A stretch of DNA of 62,000 nucleotides, from the NCBI RefSeq assembly GCF_964340395.1, contig NC_135561.1, forward strand, positions 6,976,018-7,038,017, given 5' to 3'. The notes beneath the pieces are model-generated. The model had not been told where the DNA came from. It was given only the letters and a program-made list of their open reading frames with translations, and made no database searches. Below, piece by piece: positions 12,787 through 28,579 of the stretch (position 1 is the stretch's first letter; every line of letters begins with the position of its first letter). This DNA comes from Glandiceps talaboti (Eukaryota; Hemichordata; Enteropneusta; Spengelidae). Made by a program: the position numbers and the translations under genes.

Positions 12787-15700
12787 ACACGCTGTCTTAC
12801 CCTTAGTCTTGCTGCTAGACGTTCGGGCTTTCTTTCGATACTATACGCGAACGAAGTTCGCAGTGAGGGCTTGCCCGAACATCTTACCCTCAGAATCACT
12901 GCTATATATACCCAACCCTTGTGATATCTATACTCCAGTCGAATTAAAAAACAACGGAGGCCATTATTATTTCTAAGGCTAAATCTAGCCACATGTGTTC
13001 ATTTTCAACAGATACCTCGGTGGAACGGAATGCTTTGATGAGAGATGTCTATCCTAAACTAAAAGATTACTGTAAATCAAAGTATGGATTGGAATTTCAA
13101 GTGGTTGATATGAGATGGGGTGTACGAGATGAAGCTACAGATGATCATATGACGTCAGAATTATGCATGAATGAAATTGCAGCATGTCAGAAGTTATCAA
13201 CGGGTCCAAACTTTGTGGTGAGATACTTATGTTTGCGTTGTATTTTCTCGTTTCGGATCCGCAGAGTGCGAATCAGGCTACCTAGTCGGCGAAGAACAGT
13301 TTTTGGCTTCAGATTCGACATGTCAACTTGACTTTACACAATTGCATGATTATTCTATGGATCTGAAAAGAAGCTGTGTTTAGACTTAAGCCTTAAGGTA
13401 TATATCAACACATCATTCTGATGTTCTACAGAATAGCTGATTGGTGAAATAATAGTAGCAAAGGCCATCTCGATAAATACTTTGAAAAGCATTGTTGCCA
13501 ACCATTGATCTTCATCATCATCTATTTGAGTGACACAAGTACACAAGAAATAAGCAAACGTGAACAAATATGCATACAATTTTGTATGGATTTACCTAGA
13601 ATTATTCATACGAGTGTGCACATATGTCGGGTATTGCCCAGTACTTCCTCGTCTGAACAAATTGCTATTCTAATCCATCTTGGGATTCTCGGTCGTTCAA
13701 ACATAATCTTTTCAAAAGAACATTATTGGTACAAGTAACAGAGAAATTTGATTCAATCAATCGGGAACCAAGCTCTTGTTCTTTACATCGAACCCAAACC
13801 AGGAAAGCCGAAAATCTGTATGTAAGAAAAGAACAAGTAGTAGACTGGAATACGAATAGTAGACAAGCAGCACGATTTGTTATGAAGCTGTGTCTTGCAG
13901 TTGCGTTGGTTGTCTAAATGAATACAGCCACCCCTTGATCATATTGTCTTTTTCATTTGTTCCAGACGTTTTTGTGCCAGAAATATGGTTACCGCCCATT
14001 CCCACCAAAGATCCTAGCTAATGAACTTGAAGCCATGAGAAAAGTTTTGATAGACAATAGACAACCGGTATCAACGTTGGATGAATGGTTTCGGAAAGAC
14101 ACCAATGCTGTTCCACCTGTGTATATACTACAACCTATCAGTTCAAAGCTCGTTCATTTCACTGATCATGCCAATCCAGATAAAATGGCGGCTGATCGCA
14201 ATACATGGTGGCAGGTATTTGAAACGCTGCAGGGCCAACTGAAATATGCTGCAGTAATGTGTGAAAGGAAGAAAATATTCAACGCAAAACAAGCAGACAA
14301 GTTTAGAATATCAGGTACCACATTTACCACAACTCCATCTTGTATCTCCCATATGTATGTATAGTCCCGTCAGCAATGAGAGTATCATTGCTTCAAATAA
14401 AAATATTTTCGTCTGTAATTTGTTGACATCTCAAATGTTTTGGGACTGAAACTATGCAAATGGTCATTATTTATCAAACTTTATTAAATTTTGGTTAAAA
14501 TCATCAAAATCTGAAGTACATGTAGTAACGAATTCACATGCAAATCACAGACATAATCGTTTATATACAGGTAAGAATTTAGTTTGAAAAGTGGTATGTC
14601 TCATATTCACTAATCAGAATGTCTGAATATTCAATAAAAATACTATTCATTTCTATGTTCTTCTTCCAAAACAGTCACCCATGATGAAGTCATACATGGT
14701 ATTCTTGGTGCTGCTGGTACCAGAGAAGACCATTGTCTTTGCTTTATTCGAAAGTTTAACAATTTGGAGCAACAGGCGGGCAACAGGGAAGCCAAGAACT
14801 TCATTGACATCGACTGGGCAACTAATAAAGTCGACCAAGAAGCCAAGCAGCTTTTGACAAACCTACGGGATGGACACGTTCCCAGAGCGTTAAAACAGTC
14901 AAATGTCATTGTATCTACTCTGAACAACTGGTCTGAGAAGGGCATCGATCTCAATATTCCCGAACACAAGCAGTACTTAGCCAACTTCTTAAAGAGGTTC
15001 ACCGAGATGACTATGGCACTTATTGATCGAGCTGCACAGAAAGATCAAGGACATATCAGTAATGATTCAATGTACGACGAAATTCTCCAGCACCTCACTT
15101 TCTGCAAATTCAAATGCCAGTCTTTTCATGGTCGGGAAGACGTGTTATCAGCAATAAAGGGGTATGTTAATGAACGGTTCAAAGGCAACCAAGGGACGGC
15201 GTCTCCTTTGGTGATACATGGAGAGTCTGGTAGTGGTAAAACATCTGTCATGGCAAAGGCTGCATTCCAAACAGCATCCGAGTGGTTCGGTCGTAGCAAC
15301 TGTGCTGTAGTGGTGAGGTTCCTTGGCACTACTCCAGCAAGTACTGGTGTGAGGCAGTTACTCAGATCAATTTGCCAACAGGTCTTGACTATATATGGCC
15401 ATGGTGAGACAACCATTCCAGACGACTACTTCAAAACTGTCCGGTGGTTCACTCAAGTTCTAAGATATGCCTCCAAAGAAAGGCCATTGGTAATTTTCCT
15501 TGACTCCCTTGATCAGTTATCAGCCGCTGAGGGAGCTCACAGGCTAACTTGGTTACCAAGGGTTCTACCACCACATGCTGCAGTGATACTTTCAACACTT
15601 CCAAAGGAGCACAATCTCCTGTTTACATTACAGTATATCCTGTCACCAGGTACGACAGGTTACGTCCAAGTCAAACCACTATCTGTTGCTGACAGCATGA

Positions 15701-18700
15701 AGATCATGACTTCTTGGTTACAGACGGAGAAACGTACGGTCAACAGAGATCAGAATGCCATTATAGCAGACGCAATTCAACAGTGCAGTCTGCCATTGTT
15801 TCTGAAATTACTGTTTGATCAATCTTCAAGATGGCAATCTTATATGTCAACTTCAGCAATTAAAGTCACCCCATCAGTGAAGGGAATGATATCATTGATA
15901 TTTGACCGACTTGAAGAATACCATGGTCAAATGCTGGTATCCAGAGCACTGGGATACATGACCATTTCTCAAAATGGTATCGCTGAAGCAGAGTTAGAAG
16001 ATATCCTGTCACTAGATGATGAAGTTCTTCAGGACGTATATGCATATTGGTTGCCACCAACACGAAGGATCCCACCTCTACTGTGGACACGTATAAGAGC
16101 TGAAATCAATGATTACCTGGTGGAGAGAGAAGCTGAGGGTGCTCGTGTCATATACTGGTATCATCGTCAATTCATCGAGGCAGCACGAGAACGTTATCTT
16201 CATGATGAAAAAATAGTCAAAAAGATGCATAAAACATGTTCTGACTATTATATTGGTACATGGAGTGGTGGGAAGAAAAAACCATTCGAGTATACCCCAG
16301 ATCAGATACAGAAATTTGGTGTACCTAAGAATGCTGAAGAAGACAGAAAAGTTGCTCCACAACCTCTGGAATTTGGTACAAATCAGAAACGCTTTAACAT
16401 CAGAAAGTTAGAGCAATTGCCTTTCCATGAGATTCACACTCAAGATGTTAACCACCTCAAAGAGTATACACTGTGCTCCTTACAATTTTTGCTGGCAAAG
16501 TTGAGGGGAATGGGGCTTGGTGAAGTTATTCAAGATTTCAGCATGGCCCTTGCTAAGTATGAAGATGATGATGAACTTCGTCTGGTGAGTGACACTCTAC
16601 GAGTTGGTGCGTCTGCTGTCAGAGAAAATCCATTCAATTTAATTGTTGAAGTAATTGGACGACTGAAGAATGCAAAGGGTAAATACATACAGATGTTAGT
16701 AGCACAAGCAGAAAAGGAAACAACAAACACAGTTCCCTTGATACCATACAACCAGTGTTTTCCACCAGCTGGGGGCCTCCTAAGAACACAATTTCTCGGT
16801 CACTCAGACGAAGTCTTGTGTGCACAAGCAACATCAGATGGTCGATATTTGGTGACTGGCTCGAAAGATCTTCAAGCCATAGTGTGGGAATTGGAGAGCA
16901 GTACAATACTACACACTCTGGAGGGGCATCACATGAAACCTATCTGTGACATTGCTATTACCCCAGATAACCTGATGGCTGTGACATACAATTATAAAGC
17001 AGGTAAGGAAACAAGCACAATTTACAGCAGAGGGGAGGGGAGGGTTGGTGGCTGGGGATAAAATCATTTTGGTCAGTTGTTATTGTCCCTCCCCTCACCC
17101 TTTGGGCTAGACCCCCCCCTCCCCTGCTATATGTTCAATAATTTTAGTAGCCTGTATGCACAACATACACACACAGAGTTTGTTCTATTGATTATAGTTA
17201 TTCTTCCTTCAGTTCAAAAGCAAAAATATCTCTTTCCATTGGAAAAAGTTATTCAAAGTATCATGAGAGCACATTTTAAAGACAAAATATAATTATTTAA
17301 TATGGTTGCCATGATAGCAAGTTAGCCATGGTAAGACAGGGAAGAAAGCGACAAAGACTTGTATCATCCAGAGTGTTCAATTGCTGAAGTGATGTTGCAA
17401 TTTTTTAGGTTTATTTTCTATTAAGAATAACTAATTTTGAATCAAGCGACTTAATGCTGTCATAAAAAGGTGGGCAAAATATTTCTGATGACACGCATTG
17501 CTAAAAAAAATGACTCTTTTCTCCATCTATTTTTCAGCCAAAAAAGATGATCGGAGCAGCGAGATCAATGTATGGAACATTGAAACAGGCCAGTTGTTCT
17601 TAAAGCTTCCCGGTCACACAGGCGAGGGGAAAGTAAGGATTCGATTCTCCTCAGATTCAAAGTTTGCTGTATGCACCATGACAGGATACATCAATGTTGA
17701 TTCCTGGAATACTGAGGCACACTACTATGCTAAGGGATGGGGTATGGAAGATGGACGCGAGTTGTCCAGAGGACTTGAATGTCATAAAGGTTAGCTTCTA
17801 TTTTTCTGTATCTCCTAATTATGGAAAAATAACATTTACCATTATTAAACATGAACAACTAGCATTGGAAGTATCATGAAAATAAATCGCTTAAGGAACT
17901 AGTCTCATATAAAAGGACACAAGTATTTACTTACTCCTGACCTTGTTTTTCACAGGTAAAATAAATGATGCGTTACTTGCTAGAGCATCAAATGGGCGTC
18001 ATCTCCTGTTGACCTGTGGTGATAGTGATGATCCTGCAATAAAAATCTGGGACTTCTTCACCGGTCAGTTACTGAAAGAGATGTTGGACAGAAGAAGGCG
18101 ACAGAACCACCCTACCGAATGCATGGAGGTATCTTCAAATGGTCGACATGTTGCTTTTAGTTTCTTTCAACATGCGCTCCTTGATGTACACAAGGCTGAA
18201 ATCATTGACCTCACAAGTGAGGAAGATAGGAGCTCGTGTCAAGTTAGGTTCTTGAACAACAGAGAAGTGATGTTCAAACAAGTTGACAAATGGGATGCAT
18301 ACATATATGATGTGGAACAACTGAAACTTGTGAAAAGGATCAATCTGGACGGCATCAGGATTAAACATTTTGGGAGCCTGTTGGAGGTTTTGGTGACTGA
18401 TGATTTTAAGACAGTGGTGTCAAGACATGATGATGCTAACAGTGCTGTGGCTTGGAAGGTTGTCAACAAGGCAAAGTCAGAAGTAGATCGCTTTGAATGT
18501 GCCTTCCAGGCAAAATTACCCCATGACGGGCTGGTGAAGGATGCGTGTATAGTGAATTCACAACCTTCCGTGTTTGCTGTCACTGCATCAACAGACAACA
18601 GTATAAAAGTCTGGAATATAGATAACATTGATAAAGCACTGCAGCAAGAAAGAGAAAACAGAGACCAAGGAGTACTGGGTGGTGTAAAAGATGACAGCCG

Positions 18701-19961
18701 GGATAATGATGACGAATCCAAGAAGCCTTATTATGACAGAATGCCATACCTTAAACATATAACTTACAGAGCAAGAACACTCGAAGATGAGAAATATGTA
18801 GCGGTCCTGGATAACGTTGGGAAGATGCTATCCCTGTATGATGTCATGGCGGGTACTTTAGTTGGAAATGAAAAGTGGACAGGGTATGAACCAGCTGGTG
18901 GTATTGATGCTACAGCAGATGGAAAGAAATTGTTTGCTCAGGGTGGCAGGTCGTTGATGGAGTATGATGCAACAACCCTTAAACCAGTGTATGAGAAAAT
19001 GAAGAAGTTGGATCTTGAAGCCAAAGGGTTGAGGATTTCTCCACATGGCAGCTCAACAGTCTTCATCGGAGGAAATCAGCATATGAAGCATGTGTATACC
19101 TATGATATTGAAAACCACTGGTATATGGGTGAATTTGATCCAAAGACAGTGACCAAGGCCATGTTTCTTTTAAGTGGGGATAGAATCCTCCTAGCTTGTG
19201 CCAACAACTTGACGATGATCACCATATCAGATTGTCATCTCATCTATGACCAGCAGTTTGTACCCGGCATGAATGGGTATGGAGATTACATCCTGTGTGC
19301 AACAGTAACAAAGAATGAAAGATGGCTGATAACGGGCTGGCAGGATGGCTCTGTGAAGTTATTTGACGTCCAAACAGGAGTTGGGGTTAAGAAATTCAAT
19401 GCTCATACAGGACCAGATGAGTCAATGGGAACTGATGAAGATGTTATCACAGAAATTAACCTGTCATCTACAGATCAATTCTTCGTGACAGGGTCAAGCG
19501 ACAAGACAGCAAGAATGTGGGATCTTGCATCCCTTCGACTGATTCACATCTTCCAAGGTCATAACAACGCAGTAATGATGGCCAGAATAAGTGGAGACAA
19601 CCAATTTGTTTTGACAGTGGCTAGGAATGATCTCAACGTAAAGGTTCACAGTACAAGCAGTGGTTACCTTCTTACCAATATTATTGGCTATACCTCAATT
19701 GATAATATCTGCATCCTTCCAAAAGCAAACAGGATCCTTATCACAACAACCGACAACCGAGTAATGTTCTTTAAGGTCAATCAGGTGATTGCACAACAGC
19801 AGCGTTCGGTTAGACCAGTACAACCAGCTCCTCCCCCGGCACAAGTACCAGCTAAGAAGAAACAATCTAAAAAGAGCCAGAAACAGCAAACCCAACCAAC
19901 ACATCAAGTCGCCTCTGGGATGCTTGATAATGTTGAATCATCATTTTGCACTATCCTTTAA
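8338..19961 (+). CDS. NACHT and WD-repeat protein, NWD1/NWD2-like
   Basis: Exons 8338-8440, 13012-13217, 13966-14314, 14675-17002, 17538-17789 and 17956-19961 are all GT-AG. They sum to 5244 nt, giving 1747 aa, close to vertebrate NWD2 length. The N-terminal module around residues 25-200 (VRIFTSSTFTDTSVERNAL, then MRWGVRDEA, GPNFV and KYGYRP) is the region shared by NWD, NPHP3 and TEP1 proteins. A NACHT-type P-loop follows, with Walker A GESGSGKT at 402-409 and Walker B PLVIFLDSLDQL at 490-501. Then come a helical segment (ALGYMTISQNGIAEAELEDIL, YIGTWSGGKKKPF) and WD40 repeats from about residue 930 (SKDLQAIVW, NSIKVWNI, DGSVKLFD, DKTARMWDL). The C-terminus is Pro/Gln/Lys-rich. STAND NTPases of this kind act as nucleotide-switched scaffolds; the role here is unknown. 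The tiny first exon lies 4.6 kb upstream but joins exactly at FTSSTFT/DTSVER. Confidence 0.93.
8735..9850. repeat. Diverged internal duplications in NWD intron 1
   Basis: 8738-8880 (a GGTTGCCATGATGACCTCA segment, later TGAATGGGTTTACATACC and GCTATTGTTGTAT) resembles 9728-9835 (GGCTGCCATAGTAACATCG, GAGGTCAAGG, CATGAATGGATACGG and TTATTGTAGTAT). 8940-9010 resembles 9110-9180 (ATTTTACTTTAC, GTGTCA, CGCTGGTAC). This suggests old copies of an interspersed element. Similarity is by eye only. Confidence 0.4.
10305..10345. repeat. Perfect 13-bp inverted repeat (hairpin)
   Basis: GTACCTCCTAGCC at 10305-10317 pairs exactly with GGCTAGGAGGTAC at 10333-10345 across a 15-nt loop. It lies deep in intron 1 of the NWD-like gene. 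It could be a remnant of a fold-back element. No other member was seen in the window. Confidence 0.85.
12174..12193. repeat. 20-bp perfect palindrome
   Basis: CATGGAAGTATACTTCCATG is its own reverse complement. A copy with a single difference lies at 41512-41531. Two nearly identical 20-bp palindromes 29 kb apart suggest a shared element or site. Confidence 0.9.
12701..12784. repeat. (TA)n microsatellite
   Basis: About 42 TA dinucleotides in NWD intron 1, about 230 bp upstream of exon 2. The run is expected to be cruciform-prone. Flanking short segments repeat a CTGTCTTACC motif (12599, 12639, 12680, 12793), a diverged tandem. Confidence 0.97.
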
Positions 19962-20039
19962 GTGTGACTACCATACCTCGAACTTTACAATCGGTTAAAT
20001 AGATTACTCTTGGTATGAAATATGAACAGATAACATCAA

Positions 20040-20345
20040 TTCAGAAGGAGCACCAGGAATTCATTAAGTTCCTGTATACAAGCTACAAAGCTCTGAATGG
20101 ACTTTCACCAACCTACTTATTGGACATTTATCATTTGAAATCAGTTCCTAAAAATGTCAAGATTATCTGTCAAATGTTTATTGCAGAAACCAATCACAAA
20201 TTGGTGTCAGGTGATGGATGACTGTGCTTTCTCACATTCTGTGCCTCATCTATGGAGTATGAAACTATCGAAATTATGGAAAAAACCTACGGCTATTAAA
20301 TGCCTCCAGAAAGAAACTACACAACTTAACTCTTCTCCAGTGCTT
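20040..20345 (+). pseudogene. LINE reverse transcriptase C-terminal relic
   Basis: One frame reads LYTSYKALNGLSPTYLLDI and, after a frameshift near 20215, another reads DDCAFSHSVPHLWSMKLSKL. This order matches the end of reverse transcriptase ORFs of CR1/L2/Jockey-type non-LTR retrotransposons (an HxLPVxxR...TYKALNGLAPxYL segment, then GDRAFSxAAPxLWNSLP, then a Phe/Lys-rich end). Only about 100 codons remain, broken by a frameshift, and the LTF/tail region has decayed. It lies about 80 bp beyond the NWD-like stop codon, so it could be in that transcript's 3' UTR. Confidence 0.72.
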
Positions 20346-20978
20346 TCTAAACTGTACAGTGCTCCGGGAGCAAGTTCTGGAAACTATTACTGTATAGTCA
20401 ATGGACTGATTGACTATGACATATCAAGGATTGATATGCTACCTTTGAATACTGACAGTGACATCTGTGGCAAGAACAAACCAAACATGAATACAGTGGA
20501 GAAAAGAACTAACGCTTTATCGAACAAATCAAATTCCAAAGGTAATGCGTTAGCACATACAATCATGCAGGTATAATGTCAATACATGTATTCACAACTC
20601 ACTTCGATTTTAATATACAAACAAGATGTAACCAATTCTGTTCCAGAACCTAGAATATTCTGCAAGAAAGACAGCATCCAGACAGTTATTGTGATCATGT
20701 TTCAGCAACTTTCTGAAGCATCGATCAGACTACAAGACGAGTGATATGCTAAATTCAGTCACATTGGAAACTGAATAACCTACTTGAATACATTTTAATT
20801 CTGATGACATGACAAAAACTAGCCAGTAATGCTTCACCTATTATAATCAACATATATATAAGATTATGTTTAGCCAAAATGCTAGCCAGCAGCAGAACGG
20901 CCAGTTTGACAAAGCCTATCAAATATATAAATAGGCAAACTGTTACTTGAAAATAATAACTTTTTAGTTTTGCCATAC

Positions 20979-21100
20979 AAATAGAAAACTTCTAAATTAG
21001 ACCAGGCATGCTCAGATGCAAAGGGATTTACCTGTGGTTATTGTGATACCCAATACAACACATCAAAAGAAAAGACTCCAACATTGGTCAGAGTAACTCA
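20979..21100. mobile_element. 251-bp MITE family, decayed partial copy
   Basis: It starts with AATAGAAAACTTC, then GGCATGCTCAGATGCAAAGG, TGTGGTTATTGTGATACC and CATTGGTCAGAGTAACTCATG. This is the same order as the full copies at 31108 and 47192, but diverged and lacking the right end. About 40 bp of middle sequence is also different. Confidence 0.65.
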
Positions 21101-22192
21101 TGCTTGCATTGTTTTCTGCTGAAACGAATGAAAGTACGGGGGCAGAAAACACTGCAACCACTTGTGTGCAAATACCCCAAGTACACCACACTTGCACTCG
21201 TGCATCATGGGGTTCTGTCCTAGTAGTGCCAGCATTGAGTGGTGTGTGTGTGTGTGTGGGGGGGGGGGGGCGTAGGATTAGGGGAGTTCCATAGGAGTGG
21301 TCTAAAGCAATGTTACTAGCTGTAACTGGAATGCTTTTTGGAACTGTTTTTTTATTAGATAGAATGTAATGTATTAAATATTGTACACCTTTTTACATAT
21401 TGAATCGCCTGTGAGTAAACAGGTTTGTGTGGGTGTACACAAAATATAGTACAATACATCTAATCCAATGCCGTTGGGGGACTTTTGGGTTCAAAACATA
21501 CGATGCGGAGTCCCCAGAACAATCACAATTTCAACCTGTTACTATACGACTCATGGATAACATTAACCTCTAATTAACATGTACAATGTCTAATTATTGG
21601 TATTCAAACATAATATATTGTTGATTGATTAAATCAATAGTACTCCAGTTATAGCTGTGTAGTTTTAACCAACATACTAATTTCTCTGCAAGTCCACTAA
21701 CTACAGAGCGTTTTGTGATTGTACATATACCTGTCAAAAAAATATTTACAAACCCCAAAGACTTATTGACACAGGTGCACCCCACATGTACCTTTGTAAA
21801 TATTTTAGATTTGTATATTGTGTATCCAAGTATCGCCAAGATCTTCAGGACATATTGTCACTGTTGATTCATACATCTAGTTTTACCTGTCGAACTTTCA
21901 AAATAGTCATGATAGTGTTTTGTACAATAATAGCCATAGAAATGCAACTTTACCATTATTGGAAAATGTACAAATGTATAGTAGCTGTTGTAAGGATGAA
22001 TGCTTATAAGTATATTCATAGTCAAATGCTGATGTTGTACATTTTAATCAAATGTTTAGTGACGTTTGAAATCAAGAACTGAATGTGTTTTGTCTATTCA
22101 CTTTATGGTTGAAAGGACTTATAGTTATAAAGTACGTTAAAATCTAAAATGATTATGCTATTAAACCATCAACAAAATACCAAAAAACATAC

Positions 22193-22378
22193 ACACACAT
22201 ACATACATGCATACATACATACATACATACATACATACATACATACAGACAGACATACAGATAGACGTACGTACGTACGTACGTACGTACGTACGTACAT
22301 ACATACCTACATACGTACGTACATACATACTTACACACACATACATACATACATACATACATACATACATACATACAT
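22193..22378. repeat. (ACAT)n / (ACGT)n microsatellite
   Basis: ACAT run interrupted by an (ACGT)n stretch near 22266-22300, which is self-complementary and CpG-rich. Frames on both strands are artefacts. Confidence 0.96.
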
Positions 22379-22714
22379 AGAACTGGAGAATTATATAACA
22401 CTAGGGTATTGTGAATGTTTTGTAATATTGCTGTATATATACGATTTATTTGTCCATATTACATTGTTATCAGTTGTATTGAAAGTTGTGCCTAAATAAA
22501 TAATCAAATCAATAACTGAATGTGTTCTCAAGCCTCAATAACTGAATGTGTTCTCAAACCTCATTTTATGATTGGAAGTATTGTTATATTACTTACTGAA
22601 AATAGATTTTTTACCCCAAAGATCTCATGGTAATCTGTCTGAAATGGATAACCTGCTATAAACAACCATCTCACAAGACTGTCATAATTTGATAAATAGA
22701 TGTTATTCCCCAAA

Positions 22715-22815
22715 ATTTTTCTTCATTCAGCCAAGGAAAATATGAGTGACCTAGACGAGTAGTGACAAAACCCTTAGGTCACGAGTATTTTACAGCTGAA
22801 TGAAGAAAAATATTG
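22715..22815. repeat. Hairpin-type dispersed repeat, copy 2
   Basis: The left arm TTTTTCTTCATTCAGCC...TGAGTGACCTA pairs with the right arm TAGGTCACGAGTATTTTACA...GCTGAATGAAGAAAAA around a GACGAGTAGTGACAAAACCC centre, giving a palindrome of about 100 bp. The right half matches 445-520. No coding potential is seen. Confidence 0.7.
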
Positions 22816-23548
22816 GAGATTAACATAATTATACCAGTGCCAGTAATATCAAAGAAAAATTGGGGAGAGTAATGATAATTTTGAACGTTTTGACTCCCAT
22901 TTCAAGCACAGCAGAACCAGTGATGTAGCCATACATTGTCGTGACATAGACACGTGTTGCCATGGCATAGAACGACCAGAGTAAATATGCCATATTTCCT
23001 GTTGAACCTGACTCATGCATGATTATGCAATATGAACATTTAAATGATAACAAATAATCATTTTTCTGCTTATGATTTTCTGCTGTTAGATTGCCCAAAT
23101 TTAAAAGCATCTCTTAAGAAGTTGCAATTTTGATCAGTTACTTATGCCACATTCTGACTAATGTCATATACCTATGTATACATAAGCACCATCACTTAAA
23201 TACTTTGTTTGTTGTCCTTGAAATTCCCAAAAACCTACCAGGCAGACGGGGAAAAAAAAACCATAATGCTAGCATGTCATGTGAAATTTACTTTGTTGTT
23301 GATTCATTTACTGTTTGTCCCTAAATCTACTACACTGGTCGTCAAATATAAATGTCAAAATCCAGAGTTTGGTTGTCTTAAAAAACTATTTAGAAATATG
23401 TGCTGTTATTCTGAAGATATATTAAATCTCTCAATTTGTGATAGCAAGAAATACAGTCTTCCACAGAAATTTTGAGCGAAACAAAATTTGCTTGTTTCTT
23501 CTAAATACCAACAAACCTACCCATGCCACGTGTTGACAGCAAACAAAG

Positions 23549-23799
23549 AATAGAGAACTTGCAAACCCGCCATGTTGAATGTTGCACCATGGGAAATGTG
23601 ATGCTAAATACTAATCAATTGGTATTGTAAACAATGTTGATATATAGTCTGTAACCACAAACAATCACTTCATAGTTAGCCTGACCATTGTGGGAGGTTA
23701 TTTTATCAGTAGCTCCAGATTATGTATTACGATAACCACAGATAATCCCACAGTCCTTTGCATCTGAGCATGCTCAGTCTGGATTGCAAGTTCCCTATT
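23549..23799 (-). mobile_element. 251-bp MITE, copy 1 (inverted relative to copies 2 and 3)
   Basis: Bounded by AATAGAGAACTTGCAA and TTGCAAGTTCCCTATT, inverted repeats of about 16 bp. The interior matches the reverse complement of 31108-31358 and 47192-47443 throughout, including the palindrome TGAGCATGCTCA. No ORF. A short non-autonomous DNA transposon. The target duplication is not clear; a TA within the AATAG/CTATT edge is possible. Confidence 0.88.
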
Positions 23800-24571
23800 C
23801 AACTGATTGCACCTAAATGTATTTTTTTTAACAGGTGAATATGGCATTACCTGCTACAGATGAAGTGCACACCACTTTAGAAAATGGGTTTTTCAACAGA
23901 CAGACTTGACTTAAAAATCACAAATATTGGCCAAAGGCTTGTATTTCATTTGTTGTTTCATAGGAAACACATCTTTCTCCAGCTATGAACTGATGTATCT
24001 TAAATTACTATTATATATACTGGACTCTCTTTGTTGTTCCTATGACTACAGGTCTCTAAGATATGGTTCCCCGTGGTTGAGCCTCTCTTCATCCTGATCT
24101 TACAGCTGATAACAGGTGTGCATCTATGCATAGAAAAAACAGGAACAAGCTGTTAAATAATACTACTTTGAAGGTCACCCCCATCACATAGTTTCTTTAC
24201 GAGACTATTATATCAATTATAAGATTTCTAATTCTATGCATAAGCAGCAATAACTGGATGATTAGTAACTATTTCTGTAACTGTTTGCATCTCTTTTACA
24301 CAGCATAATATCAGATTATGTCTAACAATTTGCAGTAATTTCTCTGCATCAATAAAGATATATTTTTAGTACATGCTTGTTTTCGTAACTGTAAAATGAA
24401 AATCAATAAATCCATCAATGTTTGATTTCTTCTGACTTCAATGAATTGGGGAGCATAGTGTTATCCTACCCATATACAGATATCTATAAAGTGTCCCTTA
24501 CTGTTTACTCTTGCAGAATCCATCTTTATTACTTCAAATGATGTATTATCCTATTCACAATACACAATACA

Positions 24572-28213
<3,642 letters not shown>

Positions 28214-28579
28214 TTCTACTGCACGTCGTGATTGCAATATCGCACCAGGCCGAGGTCAGAGTTCAAATTAGGTTTTGAGGTCATCGAGGACCGATAAGGA
28301 CCCCTAACTTATCGACTTATCGCGTTGTCTCCAAGTCGCGTGACCTCAGTTGACGGAAAAGCGAAAGGAGGGCGTATATTCTCTCTGAATATCTTAGGTG
28401 TGTGCCTGGATCGTTTATTCAGTGATTTACAGGATCAATATCTTATCAGTGGGATACAGAACGGAGTTTTCCGTGCCAGAGCCAAAGCGTATTCTCTAAA
28501 AAATGGAGAATGGGGAAGATAGAGGGCTGAAAACATGGCGATGATCATGACATGATGTTGTTCATCGAACAGCACCATA
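28214..28579. promoter_or_regulatory. Bidirectional promoter gap N6AMT1/SNX19-like
   Basis: The 366 bp between the two divergent start codons must hold both transcription starts and 5' UTRs. The segment is richer in CpG than its surroundings, and TATCGACTTATCGCG at 28308-28322 is a short repeated motif. No TATA box is evident in a convincing place. The bidirectional role is inferred from gene arrangement only. Confidence 0.6.

Larger units (their letters stand above)
19962..24571. other. Intergenic region between NWD-like gene and N6AMT1
   Basis: It holds a LINE relic, MITE copies, a hairpin element and an ACAT/ACGT microsatellite (listed separately). The remainder is AT-rich and has no exon I can support. 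It contains the unmarked 3' UTRs of two converging genes. Confidence 0.6.

Noticed and set aside
18239-18721. 160-codon minus-strand frame
   Set aside because: Antisense shadow of the WD40-coding exon of the NWD-like gene.
28325-28522. Plus-strand frame upstream of SNX19
   Set aside because: Lies in the 5' UTR and promoter gap between divergent genes, ends before the real start codon and has no homology.
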